Source: Rhodanobacteraceae bacterium
GTDB lineage: Bacteria; Pseudomonadota; Gammaproteobacteria; Xanthomonadales; Rhodanobacteraceae
NCBI GenBank assembly: GCA_004299555.1
Contig: SCQU01000004.1
Coordinates: 1-64,000, forward strand
DNA length: 64,000 bases
Direction of reading: 5' to 3'
The position numbers and the translations under genes are program-made. Shown one piece after another: positions 46,919 through 55,406 of this stretch. Below the pieces are notes generated by a model. That model was not told the origin of the DNA and did no database searches. It worked only from the letters and a program-made list of their open reading frames with translations. Every line of letters starts with the position of its first letter. Position 1 is the first letter of the stretch.

Positions 46919-48298
46919 TCACGGGTTGAAGTTGCGCAACGACACCAGCGTGGTGAACTCACGCCGCAGCAACTGCTTGGGGAAACCCTGATCCGTGTCG
47001 GGCTGGATGGCATGCGCGGACGGCGGCGTAGGCGCGGCGCCGCCATCAGGCGTGTAGATGTAATTCATTTCCTGCGGCGTCAGGGTGTAGAGCGGCGTCT
47101 GGCCGTCCATCAGGACGTGAACCTCGATGGTCTGCACCGCGCGCCACAGGCAGCCGTGGGCCGGATCGAAGGGCATGCCGCCCGGGATTCCTACGGGTGG
47201 CGTGCTGGAGATGCCGGGCGGACACGTCAGCGAGTTGCCAGCCGCATCGATGCCGGTGTCAACTTCACCGGCCGTCAGGAATTCGGTGTCGCCGTTGCCA
47301 TTGATGACGCCATAGAAGAAATTGAGCCGTTCGACGCCGCGCACCAGTGGTTGCGGGTTGCCATTGACATCCTTGACCAGCTCACCGGTGGTGTGATCAC
47401 AAGGATTACTATCATCGGTGCACACCACCCTGAGGTAATAGGTCACCGTCTGGAAATCATTGCCGAAATCAAACACCCGGGGCGCCGCGCTTCCGGTGAT
47501 GTCGTTCGGTTGCGCGTAGTTGCCGGGGCTGCCGGAACCCAGCACGGTCAGGGTGTTGCCGCTGGTACTCACGGCGTAGACCCCCGCGTTGGAGCAATTG
47601 GCCAGCATCGCCAGGCCACCTGCAAAATTGCTGATCGGCGGCTCGCCCGCGCTGGTGATCGGATTGATCGTGACGGTGGTGGTGGTGCCGGTCACCGTGA
47701 GGTGGCTGCCGGCGTCGGTGGCCGGCGTGATGGCCCAGCCGGAGCCTGGTTTCAGATAGCGGATGGTGAGCACATCGGCGCCGACCACGCGGTCGCCCAC
47801 GGCCTTGCCCATCGCAGGAATAGGATCAGGGGCGCTGGCCAGTGATGCCAGCGACGGCGTGCAGGGTGCGGTGGCCGTACAGTCATAGCCACGCATGAAG
47901 ACCGCCGACGGCAACGAGTAGGGCCCCGTCGGATCGGGCATCGTGGCGCTGCTGAGGGTGTCATCCGGAAACGACAGCGGCGTTTCGGAATACACCGTCG
48001 GCGAACTGAACGGATCAAGGTACAGCCCGGAGCCCGCAGGGGCGGCTTTACCACCCGAGTTGCTGCAGTAAACCCCGTTGGCGTTGGCCAGATCGGTACG
48101 CAGGCTGTGGATCGCGAAGCGGCCTTCTTCCTGCAGCGTCGCCATCTGCTGCTGCACCTTGTTGCTGCTGGAAGTAGACGTGAACACCGTGATGATGCCG
48201 GCGGCGACGATCAGCGCCATCACCAGCGCGATCATCATTTCGATCAGCGACAGGCCGGCCATGCGGTGGCGGGATCCCGCATTCGCGCGCCATGGCAT
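46919..48298 (-). CDS. pilW: PilW-type minor pilin, leader probably rewritten by a repeat
   Basis: Prepilin with cleavage site G^LSLIEMMIALVMALIVAAGIIT (Glu5 present), then '...NKVQQQMATLQEEGRFAIHSLRTDLANANG' (in part), typical of PilW; about 450 residues. The frame is open back to an ATG at 48448 that overlaps the pilV stop (ATGA), the usual junction in this operon. The intervening ~45 codons ('CPSASPSAALPAEGG...SAGRGSLRSSGG') are a family-B repeat. Either the leader is now ~65 residues, or translation uses the ATG at 48298 supplied by the repeat (15-residue leader). I list the shorter form. Confidence 0.88.
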   Translation of the reverse strand: MPWRANAGSRHRMAGLSLIEMMIALVMALIVAAGIITVFTSTSSSNKVQQQMATLQEEGRFAIHSLRTDLANANGVYCSNSGGKAAPAGSGLYLDPFSSPTVYSETPLSFPDDTLSSATMPDPTGPYSLPSAVFMRGYDCTATAPCTPSLASLASAPDPIPAMGKAVGDRVVGADVLTIRYLKPGSGWAITPATDAGSHLTVTGTTTTVTINPITSAGEPPISNFAGGLAMLANCSNAGVYAVSTSGNTLTVLGSGSPGNYAQPNDITGSAAPRVFDFGNDFQTVTYYLRVVCTDDSNPCDHTTGELVKDVNGNPQPLVRGVERLNFFYGVINGNGDTEFLTAGEVDTGIDAAGNSLTCPPGISSTPPVGIPGGMPFDPAHGCLWRAVQTIEVHVLMDGQTPLYTLTPQEMNYIYTPDGGAAPTPPSAHAIQPDTDQGFPKQLLRREFTTLVSLRNFNP

Positions 48299-48415
48299 CC
48301 CCCCGCTGCTGCGCAGCGACCCCCTTCCTGCGGAAGGGGGTGGTGCCAGTACGCCGCGGTGGAACGCCTTGCTCCCCCCTTCCGCAGGAAGGGCGGCCGA
48401 GGGGGATGCGCTTGG
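48285..48415. repeat. Family-B repeat at the pilV/pilW junction
   Basis: Two opposed modules: GGCATCCCCCCGCTGCTGCG...CCCCCTTCCTGCGGAAGGGGG and CCCCCCTTCCGCAGGAAGGG...GGGGGATGCGC. Lies in frame within the upstream part of the pilW reading frame. Confidence 0.85.
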
Positions 48416-48444
48416 GCACCGCGCAACATCAGGGCGGGCGCGGG

Positions 48445-48996
48445 TCATGGCTGGAATACCCATTCAAAGGTGTGGGGCTGCTGGCCCTTCTTGGCAGCAT
48501 CGATCGACGCCTGCGTGGCGCCACCGGCCGAGCCGGCTTCGCTCCAGGTCAGGGTCATGGTGCAGGTACCCGCGTATGGAGGGCGCCGGTTCTGCTGGGT
48601 CGGATCAGGCAGGACGTTGACTCCGTTGGTGCTGCACGTGATGTTTCCGGTGGCCGCCGGCAGAAACGTGGTGAGCTGGGTACTCCACTGCTGCATGTCG
48701 TAAGTGGCCAGCTGGGCGGGGGTGCAGCCCGTGGCGCAACTCGCGGTGCCGGTGACGGGGTAATTGCCGTTGTACGCGCCCGCCCACAGCCCCGCCGGAT
48801 TGGCGCCCATGCGATCGGCCATATTGTGCGCAAGAAACGTCGCTTGCGTGCGCAGGTAGGCGACGTGGTTGGACTGGATGGCAAAGATCAGCAAGCCGGC
48901 AAGGCCGATCATGCCGAGACTGAACACCAGCACGGCGATCAGGACTTCCAGCATCGAGAAGCCTTGCTGACGCGGATGGGCGCGATGGAGGGTCAT
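48445..48996 (-). CDS. pilV: PilV-type minor pilin
   Basis: A 183-residue prepilin: leader 'MTLHRAHPRQQG' cleaved before FSMLEVLIAVLVFSLGMIGL (Glu5 present). The body has 'FLAHNMADRMGANPAG' as in PilV, and two cysteine pairs. Start overlaps the fimT stop (ATGA) and its stop overlaps the ancestral pilW start, showing tight coupling. Confidence 0.92.
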   Translation of the reverse strand: MTLHRAHPRQQGFSMLEVLIAVLVFSLGMIGLAGLLIFAIQSNHVAYLRTQATFLAHNMADRMGANPAGLWAGAYNGNYPVTGTASCATGCTPAQLATYDMQQWSTQLTTFLPAATGNITCSTNGVNVLPDPTQQNRRPPYAGTCTMTLTWSEAGSAGGATQASIDAAKKGQQPHTFEWVFQP

Positions 48997-49583
48997 GGGG
49001 TGGGTGCCGCGCAGTTGGAACCGGTGGGTGCCGTCGCACTGGTGGTTTGCTGCACCATCCCCGCCGGCAGCACCTGCAGGAAGTGTGCCGAATCGAAACC
49101 GGAAGAAGAAATGGTGAGGCAGGACGCCGCGACCGCGGCGGTCGAACCCGACGGCGGCGCCAGCGACCCCTGCGGCTGGAACGTCACCGCGGTCACGCTG
49201 TTGCCGTCGATGACGTAGCGCGGCGCGACCGCCGGATAGGTACGCAACACGGTGCCGGCCGGCGCAATCTGCACCTTCCAGCCGTCCTGCCAGCCGCCGG
49301 CGGACGCCGCAACCGCGATGGGAACCTGCCGCGATACGGCTTCGGTGCGTGCAAACTGCATGGCACCGTTGAGGTCGTTGTTGATGCCCGACAGGTTGGT
49401 CGAAATCATCAGGTGCCTGAAACTCGGGATCGCCAGCATGGTCAGCACCACCGCGACCGCCAGCGTCATCATCAATTCAAGCAGCGTGAACCCGCGCTGC
49501 GCGCCGATGCGCGCGCGGCGATGGCCACCCGTCGCGGCAACAGGCCGGTGCAGTTCGATCTTGCTGGACGTTCCCCGCGCCAC
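48993..49583 (-). CDS. fimT: FimT/GspH-type minor pilin
   Basis: About 196 residues. Cleavage 'GAQRG^FTLLELMMTLAVAVVLTMLAIPSF' (Glu5 present), then the GspH/FimT pattern 'NDLNGAMQFARTEAVSRQVPIAV' and 'WKVQIAP'. First gene of the minor pilin operon. The GTG at 49583 with AAGGGG upstream gives a ~31-residue leader; the ATG at 49622 is possible. The region upstream is repeat DNA, so the original start may have been altered. Confidence 0.87.
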   Translation of the reverse strand: MARGTSSKIELHRPVAATGGHRRARIGAQRGFTLLELMMTLAVAVVLTMLAIPSFRHLMISTNLSGINNDLNGAMQFARTEAVSRQVPIAVAASAGGWQDGWKVQIAPAGTVLRTYPAVAPRYVIDGNSVTAVTFQPQGSLAPPSGSTAAVAASCLTISSSGFDSAHFLQVLPAGMVQQTTSATAPTGSNCAAPTP

Positions 49584-49734
49584 GATCCACCCCTTCGATG
49601 CCGATGACGGCGCATGCAGCATCCCGCCTGGGTGACCGCCTGCCAAGCCGTGGCCGACGGGCGGCGCATTGCGACCGATGAGCGGTCGCGCCAGTCGTGG
49701 TTCTCCTCGCCGGCCGGAACGGCACCTTTGGCTT

Positions 49735-50005
49735 TCCCCTCTGCCGCAGGGAGAGGGGTTCAACGGGCCAGTTGGTTTTTCCCTCTCCCGCCGGGAGAGG
49801 GTGCCCCGAAGGGGCGGGTGAGGGTTCGCTACCGCATCGCATCCCAATTCCACGCAAGCAGTAACACTGCGCGCGCGCGTACCCTCACCCCTGCCCCTCT
49901 CCCGCAGGGAGAGGAGTTCAACGGACCAGTTGGCTTCCCTCTCTCCCGCCAGGATGAGGGTTCAACGAGCCAGTTGGCTTTTCCCTCTCCCGCAGGGAGC
50001 GGGGT
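49735..50005. repeat. Family-A repeat cluster
   Basis: At least four family-A pieces between fimT and rmlD: CCCTCTGCCGCAGGGAGAGGGG, CCCTCTCCCGCCGGGAGAGGGTG, CCCCGAAGGGGCGGGTGAGGG, CCCTCACCCCTGCCCCTCTC, with TTCAACGGGCCAGTTGG-like spacers repeated three times. Reaches the rmlD stop. No gene. Confidence 0.88.
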
Positions 50006-51364
50006 TCAATGCGCCAGATCGCCGATCACCTCATCGAGACACGTTTCCCAGGCGGGAAGCGCAACGCCGAACGTCGTGCGCAACTTGCCGGTATCGAGCA
50101 CCGACCACGCCGGGCGTGCGGCCCGGGTCGGATAGTCGGCGGTGCGGATGGCGACGATGCGTGGCGCGTGGGGTGGCATCCCCCCGCGCTGCGCGCGACC
50201 CCCTTCCTGCGGAAGGGGGTGACTGGCATTCCCTGTCGCTGGCGGATGGGAAACGGGGTGACCGGCATTCCCTGTCGTCGGCGGAAGGGAAACGGCGTGG
50301 CCGGCCTCCCCCTTCGCCGGCGAAGGGGGATCGAGGGGGATGTCGGCGCGGTCAAAAATCGCGCGCGCGAAGCCGCACCAGCTCGTCCGGCCACCGGCGA
50401 CGAGGTGGTAGACGCCATCGCGCGCCGGCCCGGCGTCGTCCAGCCACTGCCGCAGCACGGTCACCGTGGTTTTTGCAATCAGGCGCGCAGGCGTCGGCGC
50501 GCCGATCTGGTCATCGACCACCCGCAACTCGTCGCGTTCCGCACCAAGCCGCAGCATGGTACGCAGGAAATTCTTGCCGCGCGCGGCGTACACCCACGCG
50601 GTACGAAAAATCAGGTGGCGCGCACCGCTTTCCTGCAGCGTCACCTCGCCCGCGCGCTTGGAGCGGCCGTAGACGCTGACCGGGCACGGCGCATCGTCCT
50701 CGCGGTACGCGCGCGTCGCATGACCATCAAACACGTAGTCGGTCGAATAATGCACGACGCGCGCGCCATGCCGCGCGGCCCAGGCGCCAATCACACCAAG
50801 CGCATCACCGTTGACGCGCAGCGCGAGGTCAGGCTCGTCTTCGGCCCGATCGACCGCCGTGTAGGCGGCGGCGTTGACGATGACATCGGGCGTGATGCGA
50901 TCGAGCGCGGCGTTCAGCCCTGCAAGGTCGGCAAGGTCGATGCGTTCGCATTCAGCGCCGTTTTCGAGCCAGCCGTCGCGGGTGGCGGGGATGACTTTGC
51001 AGCGCGCCAGCGCATCCCCCCGCTGCTGCGCAGCGACCCCCTTCGTGCCGAAGGGGGTTTTGAATTCCTCTTCCTTCCTGCCGATGGGGGCATCAGATCC
51101 CTCCCCCTTCGCTTGCGAAGGGGGATTGAGGGGGATGGCTTCGTAGCGTTCACGCGCATCCCCCCGCTGCTGCGCAGCGACCCCCTTCGTGCCGAAGGGG
51201 GTTTTGAATTCCTCTTCCTTCCTGCCGATGGCGGCATCAGATCCCTCCCCCTTCGCTTGCGAAGGGGGATTGAGGGGGATGGCACTTCCCGCCAACGCGC
51301 GCAACAGCTCGTACCCCACCTGGCCATTGGCGCCGACGACGAGGATCTTGACTGGTTCGTGCAT
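50006..51364 (-). CDS. rmlD: dTDP-4-dehydrorhamnose reductase with three in-frame repeat insertions
   Basis: A 452-residue frame against ~300 for normal RmlD. Native parts: 'VKILVVGANGQVGYELLRALAG' (Rossmann, in part), 'TPDVIVNAAAYTAVDRAE', 'STDYVFDG', the Y-x-x-x-K 'VYGRSKRAGE', 'FRTAWVYAARGKNFL', 'VVDDQIGAPTPA', 'GVYHLVAGGRTSW', 'LDTGKLRTTFG'. Inserted: two tandem 48-residue copies ('AIPLNPPSQAKGEGSDA...GTKGVAAQQRGDA') after the first helix, and ~58 residues ('IPLDPPSPAKGEAGH...') before 'RIVAIRTADYPT'. No stop or frameshift. Makes dTDP-L-rhamnose with RmlA, B and C if still functional. Confidence 0.92.
   Translation of the reverse strand: MHEPVKILVVGANGQVGYELLRALAGSAIPLNPPSQAKGEGSDAAIGRKEEEFKTPFGTKGVAAQQRGDARERYEAIPLNPPSQAKGEGSDAPIGRKEEEFKTPFGTKGVAAQQRGDALARCKVIPATRDGWLENGAECERIDLADLAGLNAALDRITPDVIVNAAAYTAVDRAEDEPDLALRVNGDALGVIGAWAARHGARVVHYSTDYVFDGHATRAYREDDAPCPVSVYGRSKRAGEVTLQESGARHLIFRTAWVYAARGKNFLRTMLRLGAERDELRVVDDQIGAPTPARLIAKTTVTVLRQWLDDAGPARDGVYHLVAGGRTSWCGFARAIFDRADIPLDPPSPAKGEAGHAVSLPPTTGNAGHPVSHPPATGNASHPLPQEGGRAQRGGMPPHAPRIVAIRTADYPTRAARPAWSVLDTGKLRTTFGVALPAWETCLDEVIGDLAH
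50180..50345. repeat. Family-B repeat inside the rmlD C-terminal part
   Basis: GGCATCCCCCCGCGCTGCGC...CCCCCTTCCTGCGGAAGGGGG, two copies of a GACTGGCATTCCCTGTCG / GACCGGCATTCCCTGTCG phrase 37 bp apart, and CCCCCTTCGCCGGCGAAGGGGG, ending GATCGAGGGGGATG. In frame with rmlD. Confidence 0.88.
51011..51298. repeat. Two tandem 144-bp family-B units inside the rmlD N-terminal part
   Basis: Direct repeats starting at 51011 and 51155 (period 144 = 48 codons), differing at very few bases. Each has CGCATCCCCCCGCTGCTGCG, CCCCCTTCGTGCCGAAGGGGG, a ~50-bp unique core and CCCCCTTCGCTTGCGAAGGGGG ending GATTGAGGGGGATGGC. In frame with rmlD. Confidence 0.95.
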
Positions 51365-51399
51365 GCCTGGGATTACCCGCAAATCACACCATCGTCATT

Positions 51400-51832
51400 C
51401 CGGGGCGACCCGTAGGGTCGAACCCGGAATCGGTGGCGTCAAGTCCATCACGTCGCCGACTGGCACCGGCCCCACCCTGACGCCGGCTTTCTACGCAAAA
51501 GCCACTACGGCGGCATTCGACCGCGCCGCAAGGGTTGCAGGAAGACCGATTCCGGGTTCCGCGCTTCGCGCGGCCCCGGAATGACAACGCACGGCGCAGC
51601 CGCGGAATGACAACGCACGGTGCGGCCCCGGAATGACAACGCACGGCGCGGCCCGGGAATGACAACGCACGGCGCAGCCGCGGAATGACAACGCACGGTG
51701 CGGCCCCGGAATGACAACGCACGGTGCAGCCCCGGAATGACAACGCACGGCGCGGCCCTGGAATCACAAAGCAAGACGCAGCCCCGGAATGACAACGCAC
51801 GGCGCGGCCCCGGAATGACGAGTAGCAGCATA
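51400..51832. repeat. Family-C element plus 26-bp tandem array
   Basis: Starts with a full family-C element (CATTCCGGGGCGACCCG...GGGTCGAACCCGGAATCGG, 51394-51434). From ~51575 to 51825 GGAATGACAACGCACGG recurs every 26 bp, at 51581, 51607, 51633, 51659, 51685, 51711, 51737, 51763 (decayed), 51789 and 51815. The unit contains one arm of family C (CCCCGGAATGAC). Lies between rmlD and rmlC. Confidence 0.95.
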
Positions 51833-51851
51833 GCGACACACGTCAACGCTA

Positions 51852-52445
51852 CTAAAGCGCAGCCGATGCCGGCGCCCTGTACACCGGCAGCCGGTCCGCC
51901 GGCACCTCGGCAAGGTACGGCGCCGTTTCATCCTTCGCCGACAGCAGCGGCGCGGCGACCGGCCAGTCGATGCCGATCGCAGCGTCGTTCCAGCGTACGC
52001 CGGCGTCGGCCGCCGGGTCATACAACGCCGTGCACTGATACATGAACGTAGCCGCACCGCTGACCACGCAAAAGCCGTGCGCGAAACCTTCCGGGATCCA
52101 CAACTGGCGGTGGTTGTCGGCCGTCAGCATCGCCGCGGCCCAGCGGCCGAAGCTGGGCGAGCCGCGGCGGATGTCGACCGCAACGTCGTACACCTCGCCC
52201 TCCAGCACCGACACCAGCTTGCCCTGCGGATGCGGCCACTGGTAGTGCAACCCGCGCAACACGCCTTGCGCCGAACGCGAAACGTTGGATTGCACGAAGT
52301 GCGCGTCGATGCCGATCGACTGGTACTTGCCGGCGTGGAAGCTCTCGAAAAAATAGCCGCGCGCGTCACCATGCACCACGGGTTCAATGACGCACACGCC
52401 CGCAAGATCGGTATCGATGCGCTTGAGTTGGGGTTGTCCGGTCAT
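51852..52445 (-). CDS. rmlC: dTDP-4-dehydrorhamnose 3,5-epimerase
   Basis: A 197-residue cupin-fold epimerase acting on dTDP-4-keto-6-deoxyglucose. Motifs: 'GVCVIEPVVHGDARGYFFESFHAGKY' (in part), 'FVQSNVSRSAQGVLRGLHYQ' with the catalytic His, 'GKLVSVLEGEVYDVAVDIRRGSPSFG' (in part), 'WIPEGFAHGFCVVS'. Starts at 52445. Some ~15 residues at the C-terminus ('VYRAPASAAL') are unremarkable. Not disrupted by repeats, though flanked by them. Confidence 0.96.
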   Translation of the reverse strand: MTGQPQLKRIDTDLAGVCVIEPVVHGDARGYFFESFHAGKYQSIGIDAHFVQSNVSRSAQGVLRGLHYQWPHPQGKLVSVLEGEVYDVAVDIRRGSPSFGRWAAAMLTADNHRQLWIPEGFAHGFCVVSGAATFMYQCTALYDPAADAGVRWNDAAIGIDWPVAAPLLSAKDETAPYLAEVPADRLPVYRAPASAAL

Positions 52446-52942
52446 GCTGCGTATCCATGAATGGATGGCTTTCCATTCTTCCCGCGGAAGAAGGGCGCAT
52501 CGCGCTGCTCTTTCTTTTGCCCGCAGGGCCGGATGAGGGTACGCGCCTGCGTCACGCCGATGCCTCACGCGTAGACGCGTTTGAGTTGGGTTGGTGGGTC
52601 ATGCGATCCGCATCCTGTCAGCGACTGCATCGAGTCACGGTTTTGTTCGCCATTCCGGGGTGAAGCCAATCTCCTGGCTGGTCGCTCTGCGGCACCTGTT
52701 TTTCTCTTGTCATTGCGGGGCGCCGCGCAGCGGCGAACCCGGAATCGGTGCTCAAGCCGCCGCAAAACCGATTCCGGATTCCGGCCTGTGGCCGGTCCCG
52801 GAATGACCAGGAAAAAATGATGCGGCGGCCGGCGCCCCGGAATGACGACAAAGAGTGCCGCCATCGAACCCGGAATGACAACGACGGACTCACAAGCAGG
52901 CCACCGGCCAGCGCGCGAACAGTCCGTCACTGCACGCCACGA
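52446..52942. repeat. Repeat-filled gap between rmlA and rmlC
   Basis: Nearly 500 bp without a gene inside the rml operon. A decayed family-A piece (CCCGCAGGGCCGGATGAGGGT) at ~52519-52540, then family-C elements from 52655: CATTCCGGGG, CATTGCGGGGCGCCGCGCAGCGGCGAACCCGGAATCGG, GATTCCGGATTCCGGCC...GGTCCCGGAATGAC, and single arms CCCCGGAATGAC, GAACCCGGAATGAC. Confidence 0.85.
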
Positions 52943-53821
52943 TCATGCCCCGCCCACCAGCCGCAACAGGTACTGTCCATAGCCGGTCTTGGCCAGCGGA
53001 GCGGCCAGTTCGCGCACGCGCGCGGCGTCGATCCAGCCTTGCTGGAAGGCGATCTCTTCCGGGCAACATACCTGCAACCCTTGTCGATTCTCGACCGTGG
53101 CGATGTAGTTGGCTGCATCCATCATCGACTCGTGCGTCCCGGTGTCGAGCCACGCGTAGCCGCGGCCCAATTGTTCCAGCATCAATGAGCCGTCATCGAG
53201 ATAGCAGCGGTTGAGGTCGGTGATTTCCAGCTCGCCGCGCGCCGACGGCTTGAGGTGCGCGGCAAAATCGCACACGCGCGCATCGTAGAAATACAACCCC
53301 GTCACCGCGTAATTGGATTTCGGCGTGGTGGGCTTTTCTTCCAGCCCGACCACGCGCCCTGACGCATCAAACTCGGCGACGCCGTAGCGTTTGGGATCGC
53401 GCACCAGATAACCAAACACCGTCGCGCCCCGCGCGCGCGTCGAGGCACGCTGCAGGCGTTCGGTCAGGCCGTGGCCAAAGAAGATGTTGTCGCCCAGCAC
53501 CAGCGCGCACGGATCGCCGGAGATGAACTCGCGGCCGATCAGGAACGCCTGCGCCAGGCCATCCGGCGACGGCTGCACCGCGTAGTGGATGCGGATGCCC
53601 CACTGCGAGCCGTCACCCAGCAGGTGCTGGAACAACGCCTGCTCGTGCGGCGTGTTGATCACCAACACCTCGCGGATACCGGCCAGCATCAGGACGGCCA
53701 GCGGGTAGTAGATCATCGGCTTGTCGTACACCGGCAGCAGCTGCTTGCTGATGGCCTGGGTCACGGGGTACAGGCGCGTGCCCGAGCCGCCGGCGAGGAT
53801 GATGCCTTTGTTTGTTGTCAC
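52943..53821 (-). CDS. rmlA: Glucose-1-phosphate thymidylyltransferase
   Basis: A 292-residue nucleotidyltransferase making dTDP-glucose, the first rhamnose step. Motifs: '[36 protein letters not shown]' (in part; activator/nucleotide loop and the Lys that binds sugar phosphate), '[17 protein letters not shown]', '[10 protein letters not shown]', 'RYGVAEFD', '[20 protein letters not shown]', '[14 protein letters not shown]'. Full length and intact. Lies upstream of rmlC after a 497-bp repeat gap. Confidence 0.97.
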   Translation of the reverse strand: MTTNKGIILAGGSGTRLYPVTQAISKQLLPVYDKPMIYYPLAVLMLAGIREVLVINTPHEQALFQHLLGDGSQWGIRIHYAVQPSPDGLAQAFLIGREFISGDPCALVLGDNIFFGHGLTERLQRASTRARGATVFGYLVRDPKRYGVAEFDASGRVVGLEEKPTTPKSNYAVTGLYFYDARVCDFAAHLKPSARGELEITDLNRCYLDDGSLMLEQLGRGYAWLDTGTHESMMDAANYIATVENRQGLQVCCPEEIAFQQGWIDAARVRELAAPLAKTGYGQYLLRLVGGA

Positions 53822-53889
53822 AGTATCCCTTTACGATTCATAAACCAGCACCGTCGCAGATCAATCGCACAGAAATTAGTTTCGACGCC

Positions 53890-54412
53890 ACCACAGACCG
53901 ATTCCGGGTTCCGTCGCGATAAGGCCGCGACGGCCCCGGAATGACAACCGAGCAGTGGCCATTCCAACGCACCCCGTGTTCCAGTCCGCCATTCCGTGCG
54001 ACCGACACACACAAGCTTGTCCTTCCGCAGTGGCCCGTACACCCCAGCTTGTCATTCCGCGGCGACCCGCACACCCCAGCTTGTCCTTCCGCGGCGACCC
54101 GCACACACCAGCTTGTCATTCCGCGGCGACCCGTACACACCAGCTTGTCCTTCCGCAGTGGCCCGTACACACCAGCTTGTCCTTCCGCAGTGGCCCGTAC
54201 ACCCCAGCTTGTCATTCCGCGGCGACCCGCACACACCAGCTTGTCCTTCCGCAGTGGCCCGTACACTCCAGCTTGTCATTCCGGGGCGACCCGCACACAC
54301 CAGCTTGTCATTCCGCAGTGGCCCGTACACTCCAGCTTGTCATTCCGCAGTGGCCCGTACACTCCAGCTTGTCATTCCGGGGCGACCCGCAGGGTCGAAC
54401 CCGGAATCGGTC
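53890..54412. repeat. Family-C elements and 32-bp tandem array (about 12 units)
   Basis: AGCTTGTC(A/C)TTCCG recurs every 32 bp at 54014, 54046, 54078, 54110, 54142, 54174, 54206, 54238, 54270, 54302, 54334 and 54366. Two unit types alternate irregularly, one with GCAGTGGCCCGTACAC and one with GCGGCGACCCGCACAC. The array ends in a complete family-C element (CATTCCGGGGCGACCCGCAG...AACCCGGAATCGG, ~54373-54411) and begins next to another at 53898-53944. Confidence 0.95.
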
Positions 54413-54432
54413 ATCCGCCGCACCAACGATCC

Positions 54433-54762
54433 TCACTGGCTGATTTGCGACCACAAATCGTTCCAATCGGGATTCGAATCTGCGATCAACCCGATTTTCC
54501 AGGCACGCCGCCACTTTTTCAGCTCCTTTTCCCGCTCAATCGCTTCGACCATCGAACAGAATTGTTCAAAGTACACTAAGCGATGAACGCCGTAGCGTTG
54601 CGTAAAGCCTTCCACCGCGTTGTTGCGATGTTCCCATATGCGCCTCACAAGATCCGACGTTACGCCAACGTACAACGTGCCGTAGGGCTTGGTGGCCAGG
54701 ATATAGACAGCGGGTTCTCGCACGCGTTGTCCCGAACCTAGTGTGACCCCCGTCGACCGCAT
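54433..54762 (-). CDS. GIY-YIG single-domain endonuclease-like protein
   Basis: A 109-residue protein of the small GIY-YIG (URI/COG2827) family. The signature reads 'AVYILATKPYGTLYVGVTSDLVRRIWEHR' (in part), with Y20 and YVG (31-33) standing for GIY...YIG, the arginine of 'LVRRIWEHR', and the acidic residue region 'EAIEREKELKKWRR'. Start at 54762. It lies alone between two repeat arrays, inside the rml operon and on its strand. It may be a passenger or an enzyme acting on the repeats; no evidence decides this. Confidence 0.9.
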   Translation of the reverse strand: MRSTGVTLGSGQRVREPAVYILATKPYGTLYVGVTSDLVRRIWEHRNNAVEGFTQRYGVHRLVYFEQFCSMVEAIEREKELKKWRRAWKIGLIADSNPDWNDLWSQISQ

Positions 54763-54797
54763 CGATACCGAACCGCGCCGGTGCTGGGCCAAAGCAT

Positions 54798-55372
54798 GAC
54801 CGATTCCGGGTTCCGTCGCGACAAGGCCGCGACGGCCCCGGAATGACAACAAAAAGAATAACCGAGTCGCGCAGCGCGGCCACGAATTGGGCGATCATGT
54901 GTCCGCTTCCGTCCGGTCAGCCCGATCGTTTCCCTCTCGTCATTCCGGAGCGACCGGCGGGGTCGAACCCGGAATCGGTCCGCACAGCCCACTCTAACCT
55001 GTCAAAACTCCCCCTCTTGTCATTCCGCGGCGCCCGCACACACTAGCTTGCCATTCCGCGGCGCCCGCACGCATCAGCCTGTCATTCCGCGGCGCCCGCA
55101 CGCACCAGCTTGTCATTCCGCGGCGCCCGCACGCACCAGCTTGTCATTCCGCGGCGCCCGCACGCACCAGCTTGCCATTCCGCGGCGCCGGCACACACCA
55201 GCTTGTCATTCCGCGGCGCCCGCACGCACCAGCTTGTCATTCCGCGGCGCCGCCACACACCAGCTTGTCATTCCGCGGCGCCCGCACGCATCAGCCTGTC
55301 ATTTCCCAGCGCCCCGCACACACCAGCTTGTCATTCCGGGGCGACCCGCAGGGTCGAACCCGGAATCGGTTT
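54798..55372. repeat. Family-C elements and 31-bp tandem array (about 11 units)
   Basis: Full family-C elements at ~54798-54846 and 54939-54980, then ATTCCGCGGCGCCCGCAC recurring every 31 bp at 55022, 55053, 55084, 55115, 55146, 55177, 55208, 55239, 55270, 55301 (decayed) and 55332, closing in a complete element (CATTCCGGGGCGACCCGCAG...AACCCGGAATCGG). Sister of the 32-bp array on the other side of the GIY-YIG gene. Confidence 0.95.
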
Positions 55373-55406
55373 GGCACCCCCTGCGATCCACAACGCATGA
55401 CCATGC

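Noticed and set aside
51384-51846. Cys/His/Arg-rich repeat 'protein' frames across the 26-bp array
   Set aside because: A period of 26 bp forces three-phase reading of the repeat; the products have no plausible start site and the DNA repeat explains them.
54014-54400. CRISPR-like regular 32-bp periodicity (and 31-bp at 55.0-55.4 kb)
   Set aside because: There are no unique spacers: the whole unit repeats, with variants, and no cas genes are present. These are tandem repeats of palindromic elements.
54373-54411. tRNA-like T-arm sequence (GGGTCGAACCC) within family-C repeats
   Set aside because: The motif occurs in every family-C element; no acceptor stem, anticodon arm or CCA end can be drawn around it.
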